From Aquincola tertiaricarbonis (GTDB lineage Bacteria > Pseudomonadota > Gammaproteobacteria > Burkholderiales > Burkholderiaceae_C), in assembly GCF_000969605.1 (NCBI RefSeq), contig NZ_JZUE01000035.1, forward strand, positions 1-42,148: a DNA stretch of 42,148 bases. The letters are read 5' to 3'. Below, piece after piece: positions 35,046 through 42,148 of this stretch; position 1 is the first letter of the stretch, and each line of letters starts with the position of its first letter. A program made the position numbers and the translations under genes. The notes beneath the pieces are model-generated. The model was not told where the DNA came from and ran no database searches. It saw only the letters and a program-made list of their open reading frames with translations.

Positions 35046-38000
35046 CGACAGCACCAACAGCGTGCTGGCGCAGCGCTTTGCGGCGGACGGCAGCAAGCTG
35101 GGTGCCGAACTGCTGGTAAGCACGCCCGACACCCGGGCGGACTACAACAACTACGCCCGCGTGGCCGCGCTGGACACCGGCGGCTTCGTCGTCACCTGGG
35201 ACTCCACCTATGCGGTGGGCGGCTCCAACTACGAGGTGGTGGCGCAGCAGTTCAGCGCCACCGGCCAGCGGGTGGACGGCGTGTTCGTCCTCAACCAGCG
35301 CACCGCCAGCACGCAGATCGAACCGGACGTGGTCGGCCTGGCCGGCGGCAATTTCGTGGCCGCCTGGAGCAACTACGACGCCGAGCGCCGGACCGACAAC
35401 AGCTACGGCGTGTTCCACCGCGTGTTCGGCACGCCGGGCTCGGTGGCCAGCTCGGCCGCCCCGGTGCTGGTGGACCTGGCCGACAGCGTCACCTTCGACG
35501 AGGCCTTGGTCAATGCCGGTGGCCAGCTCATCGATGCCAGCGCGGGGCTGAGCGATGCCGATTCCGCCAACTTCGACGGCGGCCGGCTGTGGGTCAGCGT
35601 GATCAACGGCTATCCGCACGACAACGACGGACCGCTGGCCGCCGGCCTGGTGCAGCAGGACGTGCTGGGCATCCGCTCCGTGGGCACCGGCGCGGGCCAG
35701 GTGTCGGTCAGCGGCAGCACGGTGAGCTACGGCGGCGTGGCCATCGGCGTGATCGAGCTGGGCGGCGCGGCCGGCGCCGACCTGGTGCTGCGCTTCAACG
35801 CCAGCGCCACCAGCGCCGCGGTGGAGGCGGTGATCGAGAGCCTGACCTATGCCAACACCTCGTCGGCCCCGTCGGCCAGCCGGGTGGTGAGCATCAGCGT
35901 GAGCGATGGCGACGGCGGCACCAGCGATCCGCGGCTGGTGACGGTCAACGTCACGCCGCAGGCCGACGGCCCGCAGCCGCTGTTCGGCAACGAGGTGGTC
36001 AACACCTTCCGGCCCGACACCCAGGGCGAACCGGCCACGGCCGCGCTCACCGGCGGCGGCTATGTCACGGTGTGGACTTCGCAAGGCCAGGACGGGTCGC
36101 AGGGCGGCGTGTTCGGCCAGCGCTACACCGCGGCCGGCGAGCGGGTGGGGCCGGAGTTCCAGGTCAACACCCAGACGCTGCAGGTGCAGGACCACCCCAA
36201 GGTGGTGGGCCTGGCCGGCGGCGGCTTCGTGGTGGCCTGGGAATCGCAGAACCAGGACGGCAGCAGCACCGGGCTGTACGGCCAGCGCTTCGGCGCCGAC
36301 GGCGCACCGGCGGGCAGCGAGTTCCGTATCAACACCACCACCGACAACGAGCAGAGCCAGGTGAGCCTGGCGGCCTTGCCCGGCGGCGGCTTCGTGGCCA
36401 CCTGGTACAGCTACTACCACGAAGGAACCTACTACCAGATCGTCGCCCAGCGCTTCGATGCCGCCAACGTGCCGGTGGGCCCGGAGTGGACGGTCAACAC
36501 CGACGCCAGCAGTTCGTACCAGGCCGAGCCGGCCGTGGCCGCCGCGGCCGATGGCAGCTTCCTCATCGTCTGGCGCAGCGACGGCCAGGACGGCTCTGGC
36601 GCCGGGGTCTATGGCCAGCGCTTCGCGGCCAACGGCAGTGCCCAGGGCAGCGAGTTCCGCGTCAACAGCTACACCGACGGCAGCCAATACCAGCCCGACG
36701 TGGCGGCGCTCGCCGGCGGCGGCTACATCGTGGTGTGGCACTCCGACAGCCAGGACGGCAACAGCGGCGGTGTCTACGGCCAGCGGCTGAATGCGTCCGG
36801 CGCGCCGGTGGGGCCGGAGTTCCGCATCCATGCCGACATCGTCGGCAACCAGCACACGCCCAGCGTGACGGCCCTGCCTGGCGGCGGTTTTGCCGTGGCC
36901 TGGATCGACAACGGCCAGGCCTGGCTGCAGCAGTTCGCGGCCGACGGCACGCGGCTGGACGGCGAGCTGCGGCTGGACACGCTGGACAGCGGCGGCAACG
37001 TCAGCCTGCCGCAGGTCACGGCACTGGCCAACGGCAGCCTGGTGGCCACCTGGGGCGACTATGTGCAGGCCCAGGTCAGCTACGAGGTGGTGCAGCAGCT
37101 GCTGGCCAATCCGGCCACCACCACGCGCCAGTCGCGGCCGGTGATCACCGACCTGGTCGACAGCATCACGCTGCCGGAAAACCTGGTGAATGCCGCAGCG
37201 CAGCTGATCGACGCCAGCATCGACCTGGCCGATGCCGACTCGGCCAACTTCGATGGCGGCCAGCTGTGGGTGAGCGTGATCTCCGGCTACGGCAACCTGG
37301 AGGTGGCCCAGTTGCCGGAGGACGTGCGCGCCCAGGACCAGCTGGGCCTGCGCAGCACCGGCGACGGGCCGGGCCAGGTGCGGGTGACCGGCAGCGCGGT
37401 GAGCGTGGGCGGCGTGGTGGTGGCCACCGTGCTGACCAACGGCAGTGCCGGCGCCGACCTGGTGCTGCGCTTCAATGCCCAGGCCACGCCCGCCGCCGTG
37501 GAAGCGGTGGTGGAGGCGCTGACCTATGCCAACACCGCCTCCAACCCGGTGGGCAGCCGCGCCATCAGCATCAGCCTGAGCGATGGCGACGGCGCCACCA
37601 GCGAGCCGCAGGTGGTCACGGTCAACGTCACGCCCGAGGCGGACGGCGCGCAGGCGCTGTTCGGCAACGAGCTGGTCAACACCTATGCCCCCGACACGCA
37701 GAACCTGCCGGCCATCACCCGGCTGGCCGATGGCGGCTACGTGATCGTCTGGACCTCGCAAGGCCAGGACGGCTGGGGCACTGGCGTGCATGCCCAGCGC
37801 TTCGATGCCAACGGCGTGCCGGTGGGCAGCGAGTTCCAGGCAAACACTTACACCCCTTATGACCAGGTTGCGCCCACCGCGGCCGGCCTGGCCAGTGGTG
37901 GCTTCGTGCTGATGTGGACGTCGCAGAATCAGGACGGCAGCGGCAGCGGCGTCTACGGCCAGCGCTTCGATGCCAACGGGGTGCCCGCAGGGGCTGAGTT

Positions 38001-41000
38001 CCTGGTCAACACCGGCGGCAGCAGCAACCAGAGCCAGGTGGACGTGGCGGCGCTGGCGGGCGGAGGCTTCGTGGCAACCTGGTATGCCGACTTCCAGGAC
38101 GGCACGTACTACAACGTCTATGCCCAGCGTTTCGATGCCAACGGCGCGAAGCAGGGCAGTGAATTCGTGGTCAACGACACCAGCGGTGGCGAAACCTTCC
38201 AGCAGCAGCACCAGCCCAAGGTGGCGGCGCTGCCAGGCGGTGGCTTTGTCATCGTGTGGCAGAGCGAAGGGCAGGACGGCAACAGCACCGGCATCTACGG
38301 CCAGCGTTACGCGGCCGATGGCAGCTCGGTGGGTGGCGAATTTCAGGTCAACAGCTATACGCCCAGCACCCAGAGCGAGCCCGACGTGGTGGCGCTCACC
38401 GGCGGCGGCTTCGTGGTGGTGTGGCGCTCCGAAGGCCAGGATGGCAACAGCGGCGGCGTGTTCGGCCAGCGCTACGGCAGCAACGGCGCGCCGGTGGGCA
38501 GCGAATTCCGCATCAACACGCACACGCTGGACAACGAGTCCAATCCCGCCGTCACCGCCTTGTCGCACGGCGGTTTCGCCGTGACCTACCAGGACGGCAA
38601 CCGCATCTCGGTGCAGCAGTTCGACGCCGCCGGCCGCCCGCTGGACAACGAGACCCGGGTGGACACCGCCGACAACAACAATGCCCACCAGCCGGCGATC
38701 GCGGGCCTGGGCGGCGGCGCCTTCGTGGTGGCCTGGACCGACTACGACTACCAGAGCGGCCAGTACCAGATCTACCAGCAGGTGTTCGGCAACCCGGCGC
38801 TGCTCACACGCCAGGCCAACCCGCAGCTGGTGGACGTGACGCCCAGCGTCACCTTCGCCGAGAACCTGGTGAATGCGGTGCCGCAGTTGATCGACCCGGG
38901 CGTGGGCCTGATCGACACCGACTCGGCCAACTTCGACGGTGGCCTGCTGGAGGTGAACTACCTCACCGACTACGGCGCGCAGGACCAGCTCGGCCTGCAG
39001 AGCCTGGACAACCAGGACCAGCTGGGCATCCGCCATGAAGGCCTGGGTGCCGGCCAGGTGGGCGTGGTGGGCAGTGTGGTGAGCTTCAGCGGCGTGGCCA
39101 TCGGGCAGATCGTCAGCGCCGGCGCCAATGGCGACAAGCTGAGCGTGCGCTTCAATGCCAATGCCAGCGTGGAGGCGGTGGAGCAGGTGATCGAGAACCT
39201 GACCTATGCCAACACCGTCAGCAATCCCATCGCCAGCCGCACCGTCAGCATCCGCGTGACCGATGGCGACGGCGGTGCCAGCGCCGCCCGCGCGGTGACC
39301 ATCAACGTCACGCCGCAGATCGACGGCGCCGTGCGCTTCGGCCTGGAGCAGACGGTCAACACCACGCGCGCCGGCCAGCAGGTGGAGTCGGACATCGCCC
39401 GCCTGGCCGATGGCGGCTATGTGGTGGTGTGGACCGACCAGGGCGGTGCCGACGGCAGCAGCCACGGCGTGTACGGCCAGCGCTACGACGCCAATGACAA
39501 CCCGGCGGGTGCGCAGTTCCGCATCCCCACCACCACCGCCGGCCAGCAGGAGAACGCGCAGGTGGTGGGCCTGGCGGGTGGCGGACACGTGGTGGTGTGG
39601 CAATCGCAGGGTCAGGACGGCTCCGGCTGGGGCGTGTACGGCCAGCGCTTCAATGCGAACGGGAGCGCCGCAGGCGGCGAGTTCCGCGTCAACACGCTGA
39701 CCACGTCCAACCAGGTGCAGCCGGCGCTGGCGGCCACCGCCGACGGCGGTTTCATCGTGGCCTGGCACCACGACTCCTACAGCGACAACGACACCGAGTA
39801 TTCCGACGTCTTCTTCCAGCGCTATGGCGCCAACGGCACGGCGCTGGGCGGCGAGACGAAGGCCAATCCCGGCCGGGGCGAGATCTTCCGCTACCAGTCG
39901 GAGCCGGCATTGGCGGTGCTGCAGGGCGGCAGCTTCGTGGTGGTGTGGACCGACAACGACCTGGACGGCAGCAGCTACGGCGTGTTCGGCCAGCGCTTCA
40001 GTGCCGCTGGCGTGGCCCAGGGCAGCGCATTCGCCGTCAATGGCTACACCGACAGCCAGCAGCAGCAGCCGGCCATCACCGCCTTGAAGGACGGCGGCTT
40101 CCTGGTCACCTGGCAGTCCTACCAGCAGGACCTCAGCGGCTGGGGCGTGTATGCGCAGCGCTTCGATGCCACCGGCACGGCCGTGGGCGCGGAGTTCCGC
40201 GTCAACACCACCATCAGCAGCAACCAGTACGACGTGGACGTCACCGCGCTGGAGAACGGCGGCTGGGTGGTGGCCTGGTACGGCGACAACGGCGGCGACG
40301 TCTACCTGCAGCAGTACAACGCCGCCGGCCAGGCGGTGGACGGCGAGACGCAGATCAACGGCTACGAATACAGCACGCAGCAGCAGCCTGCCATCGCCAG
40401 CATGGCCGACGGCGGCTTCGTCGTCAGCTGGAGCAGCTACATCGCCAGCGGCGATGGCAATGGTGACGGCGTGGGCGATGGTGGCAACGACACCTACGAG
40501 ATCCGCCTTCAGCGCTTCAGCAACACCGCGCCGCAGGTGTCCGACGTCATCGCCAACGGCCAGGAGGACACGCCGCTGGTGCTGGGCAATGCCGTGTTCG
40601 AGGCCGGCTTCGCCGACGTGGACGGCCAGACGCTGCAGTCCATCCGCATCACCACGCTGCCGGGCGAGGGCACGCTGCGCCTGAACGGCACCGCCGTGGT
40701 GGCCGGGCAGGAGATCACGCTGGCACAGCTGCAGGCCGGCCAGCTCACCTACCAGGGCAATGCCGACTGGTTCGGTGCCGACCAGTTCCGCTGGACCGGC
40801 TCGGATGGCGTGGCCTATGCCTCCACGCCGGTGCTCACCACCATCAACCTGGCCAACGTGAACGATGGGCCGCGGCTGGAGGCCGGCGCCAACGACACCG
40901 CCAACGAGGGCGTGTGGTTCAACCACAGCATCACGCTGGGCGACCCCGACCCCGAGGGCCATCTGCTCACCATCGACTGGGGCGACGGCCAGGCGCCGCA

Positions 41001-42148
41001 GGTGTTCACGGTGGGCAACACGCCCAACCACAGCATCAGCCACTACTTTGCCGACAACGGCAGCTACACCGTGCAGGTGCGCGCCGACGACCAGCGCGGC
41101 CTGCCCAACAGCGTGGCGACCGACAGCTTCCAGGTGGTGGTGGCCAACGTGGCGCCCACGCTGACATTGTTCGGCAATGCCAATGCGGTGCAGGGCCAGC
41201 CTTATGTGCTGGACCTGGGCACCGTGGTCGATCCGGGCGCCGACACCGTCACCCAGTACCGCATCGACTGGGGCGACGGCACGCCGCTGCAGGTGGTGGC
41301 CGCGGCCGACCTGCCGGCCAACCGCGAGCTGCAGCACACCTACGCCAACCCCGGCACGCCCACCATCCGCGTGGCGCTGCAGGACGAGGACGGCGTGTTC
41401 GCCAATGCCGGCAGCCGCAGCGTGAACGTGGTGGCACCGGCCGAGGTCATTACCGTGCAGGCGGGCGCCGACCTCTCGGTCAACGAAGGCACGGTATTCA
41501 CCCGCAGCATCAGCTTCACCGACCCCACCGACCAGGCGCCGGCCGGCCGCAGCTACACCGTCAACTGGGGCGACGGCCAGACCAGCAGCGGCAATCTGGC
41601 CGCGGGCGTGCTCAGCTTCAACATCTCGCATGCCTATGCCGACCACGGCGGCAGCTACACCGTGCAGGTGACGGTGGACGACTCCGGCGCGCAGCAGGGC
41701 AGCGACAGCTTCGTGGTGCAGGTGGCCAACGTGGCGCCCACGGTGCAGCTGCAGGGCGCCACGTCGGTGGCCGAAGGCTCGGCGTACACCATGACGCTGG
41801 ACGTGGTGGACCCGGGCACCGACACCGTGCAGCGCTACGACATCAACTGGGGCGACGGCAGCCCGGTGCAGACCGTGCTGGCCGCCGATCTGCCGCCCAG
41901 CCGGCAGGTCAGCCATGTGTATGCCGACGGCGCCGTCACCCGCAACATCAACGTGTCGGTGGTGGACGAGGACGGCACCTGGACCAACGCCGGCACGCGC
42001 TCGGTGCTGGTGAGCAACGTGGCGCCGGTCGCCGCCGTCACCGGTGCCAACAGCGTGGCCGAAGGCGCCAGCTATGTGCTGAGCGTGGGCGCCATCACCG
42101 ATCCCGGCACCGACACCCGCACCGGCTACAGCATCGACTGGGGCGACG
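34369..42148 (+). CDS. Giant repeat protein, continuation in a different frame, runs off the window
   Basis: From 34369 (a GTG that is only formally a start) one frame stays open for 2593 codons to the window edge. It begins in the middle of a repeat (SDGGQDGSGGSIHLQRF) and holds six more repeats, then three further rounds of a 150-residue domain (about 35470-35970, 37140-37650, 38830-39330), each followed by exactly seven repeats. From 40530 a cadherin/tandem-95-like segment (QEDTPLVLG, ITTLPGEGTLRLNG, LTYQGNADWFGADQFRWTGSDG) leads to at least four PKD-like domains with the pattern xxIDWGDG and HxYADxG (40861-42148). Such domains are typical of secreted adhesins or matrix proteins. It is the same gene as the preceding frame, disrupted at 34370. 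Confidence 0.82.
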   Translation, partial: MSDGGQDGSGGSIHLQRFAANGSAQGAEVQVNSYTLNTQNQPAVSGLADGGYVVAWTSGHDGSGSGVYAQRFNAAGQPAGGEFRVNTTITSTQNMPTVLGLADGSFVVAYESDYSNATAGYTYDVLGQRFAADGTPLGAEFTLNSNVNGSQVQPQLASLAGGGFVAAWTDTSGADGSGYGIVLQRFAADGSKLGSEIIANTTVAGTQQGADVVGLAGGGFVAVWHDDSTNSVLAQRFAADGSKLGAELLVSTPDTRADYNNYARVAALDTGGFVVTWDSTYAVGGSNYEVVAQQFSATGQRVDGVFVLNQRTASTQIEPDVVGLAGGNFVAAWSNYDAERRTDNSYGVFHRVFGTPGSVASSAAPVLVDLADSVTFDEALVNAGGQLIDASAGLSDADSANFDGGRLWVSVINGYPHDNDGPLAAGLVQQDVLGIRSVGTGAGQVSVSGSTVSYGGVAIGVIELGGAAGADLVLRFNASATSAAVEAVIESLTYANTSSAPSASRVVSISVSDGDGGTSDPRLVTVNVTPQADGPQPLFGNEVVNTFRPDTQGEPATAALTGGGYVTVWTSQGQDGSQGGVFGQRYTAAGERVGPEFQVNTQTLQVQDHPKVVGLAGGGFVVAWESQNQDGSSTGLYGQRFGADGAPAGSEFRINTTTDNEQSQVSLAALPGGGFVATWYSYYHEGTYYQIVAQRFDAANVPVGPEWTVNTDASSSYQAEPAVAAAADGSFLIVWRSDGQDGSGAGVYGQRFAANGSAQGSEFRVNSYTDGSQYQPDVAALAGGGYIVVWHSDSQDGNSGGVYGQRLNASGAPVGPEFRIHADIVGNQHTPSVTALPGGGFAVAWIDNGQAWLQQFAADGTRLDGELRLDTLDSGGNVSLPQVTALANGSLVATWGDYVQAQVSYEVVQQLLANPATTTRQSRPVITDLVDSITLPENLVNAAAQLIDASIDLADADSANFDGGQLWVSVISGYGNLEVAQLPEDVRAQDQLGLRSTGDGPGQVRVTGSAVSVGGVVVATVLTNGSAGADLVLRFNAQATPAAVEAVVEALTYANTASNPVGSRAISISLSDGDGATSEPQVVTVNVTPEADGAQALFGNELVNTYAPDTQNLPAITRLADGGYVIVWTSQGQDGWGTGVHAQRFDANGVPVGSEFQANTYTPYDQVAPTAAGLASGGFVLMWTSQNQDGSGSGVYGQRFDANGVPAGAEFLVNTGGSSNQSQVDVAALAGGGFVATWYADFQDGTYYNVYAQRFDANGAKQGSEFVVNDTSGGETFQQQHQPKVAALPGGGFVIVWQSEGQDGNSTGIYGQRYAADGSSVGGEFQVNSYTPSTQSEPDVVALTGGGFVVVWRSEGQDGNSGGVFGQRYGSNGAPVGSEFRINTHTLDNESNPAVTALSHGGFAVTYQDGNRISVQQFDAAGRPLDNETRVDTADNNNAHQPAIAGLGGGAFVVAWTDYDYQSGQYQIYQQVFGNPALLTRQANPQLVDVTPSVTFAENLVNAVPQLIDPGVGLIDTDSANFDGGLLEVNYLTDYGAQDQLGLQSLDNQDQLGIRHEGLGAGQVGVVGSVVSFSGVAIGQIVSAGANGDKLSVRFNANASVEAVEQVIENLTYANTVSNPIASRTVSIRVTDGDGGASAARAVTINVTPQIDGAVRFGLEQTVNTTRAGQQVESDIARLADGGYVVVWTDQGGADGSSHGVYGQRYDANDNPAGAQFRIPTTTAGQQENAQVVGLAGGGHVVVWQSQGQDGSGWGVYGQRFNANGSAAGGEFRVNTLTTSNQVQPALAATADGGFIVAWHHDSYSDNDTEYSDVFFQRYGANGTALGGETKANPGRGEIFRYQSEPALAVLQGGSFVVVWTDNDLDGSSYGVFGQRFSAAGVAQGSAFAVNGYTDSQQQQPAITALKDGGFLVTWQSYQQDLSGWGVYAQRFDATGTAVGAEFRVNTTISSNQYDVDVTALENGGWVVAWYGDNGGDVYLQQYNAAGQAVDGETQINGYEYSTQQQPAIASMADGGFVVSWSSYIASGDGNGDGVGDGGNDTYEIRLQRFSNTAPQVSDVIANGQEDTPLVLGNAVFEAGFADVDGQTLQSIRITTLPGEGTLRLNGTAVVAGQEITLAQLQAGQLTYQGNADWFGADQFRWTGSDGVAYASTPVLTTINLANVNDGPRLEAGANDTANEGVWFNHSITLGDPDPEGHLLTIDWGDGQAPQVFTVGNTPNHSISHYFADNGSYTVQVRADDQRGLPNSVATDSFQVVVANVAPTLTLFGNANAVQGQPYVLDLGTVVDPGADTVTQYRIDWGDGTPLQVVAAADLPANRELQHTYANPGTPTIRVALQDEDGVFANAGSRSVNVVAPAEVITVQAGADLSVNEGTVFTRSISFTDPTDQAPAGRSYTVNWGDGQTSSGNLAAGVLSFNISHAYADHGGSYTVQVTVDDSGAQQGSDSFVVQVANVAPTVQLQGATSVAEGSAYTMTLDVVDPGTDTVQRYDINWGDGSPVQTVLAADLPPSRQVSHVYADGAVTRNINVSVVDEDGTWTNAGTRSVLVSNVAPVAAVTGANSVAEGASYVLSVGAITDPGTDTRTGYSIDWGD

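Noticed and set aside
31740-40530. CRISPR-like or satellite repeat array
   Set aside because: The periodicity of about 150-165 bases is explained by coding repeats of about 50 residues with synonymous changes; there are no conserved short repeats with unique spacers.
34351-41916. Minus-strand open frame of more than 2500 codons opposite the giant gene
   Set aside because: It is rich in His, Val, Ala and Gly with no domain pattern, and it mirrors the repeat structure of the plus strand. Long antisense frames are a by-product of GC-rich codon use; the plus frame has clear repeats and PKD-like motifs.

Overview
The window is high-GC DNA from a betaproteobacterium, most likely of the order Burkholderiales (Rubrivivax/Ideonella/Roseateles-like). 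The grounds are the GC- and NNC/NNG-biased codons, the alaA-hom-thrC-mobB-moeA-moaD gene order, a PEP-CTERM protein and the paralog types seen. It holds ordinary chromosomal genes on the left, an accessory zone with two toxin-antitoxin pairs, a periplasmic PQQ-dependent alcohol oxidation cluster, a group of secreted proteins, and the start of a giant repeat protein that runs off the right edge. No tRNA, rRNA, CRISPR array or insertion sequence was recognised.

1-13 kb: the start of a probable PhoH-type ATPase gene, the peroxiredoxin bcp and a small Mth938-type protein lie on the minus strand. Opposite them is a tightly packed plus-strand run: alaA, hom, thrC (alanine and threonine synthesis), mobB, moeA and moaD (molybdenum cofactor). 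A dapA gene on the opposite strand separates moaD from moaE. Then follow moaE, crcB (fluoride channel), a flavin reductase and clpB. clpB has a convincing sigma-32 heat-shock promoter.

12.8-17.2 kb: a Phd-type antitoxin with a zeta-like kinase toxin, a ComFB-family protein, a divergent AraC regulator/MFS transporter pair, and a TumE/TumA toxin-antitoxin pair. Each toxin-antitoxin pair has a perfect inverted repeat at its promoter or leader.

17.2-26.5 kb: a minus-strand cluster encodes an ExaC/AcoD-type aldehyde dehydrogenase, a PQQ alcohol dehydrogenase with the lanthanide-type D-x-D signature, a fusion of an XoxJ-like periplasmic binding domain to a cytochrome c, a DUF779 protein, and a TonB-dependent receptor that closely resembles the PQQ importer PqqU (YncD). 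A divergent AcoR-like sigma-54 activator faces it. The intergenic region has a -24/-12 promoter and a perfect palindrome upstream of it. The genes fit one pathway: PQQ uptake, periplasmic alcohol oxidation, electron transfer to cytochrome c, and aldehyde oxidation.

26.5-29.7 kb: four minus-strand genes for exported proteins, including a PEP-CTERM protein and a protein with a caspase-like His-Gly/Cys arrangement. 29.9-31.6 kb: a thiamine-diphosphate enzyme of the acetolactate synthase type.

31.7-42.1 kb: a giant, presumably surface or secreted, protein. Repeats of about 50 residues occur in sets of exactly seven, which suggests seven-bladed beta-propellers. The sets are separated by domains of about 150 residues and followed by PKD-like domains. 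The reading frame changes near 34370, where two incomplete seven-repeat sets appear to be joined out of frame; this is either a real deletion or an assembly collapse.
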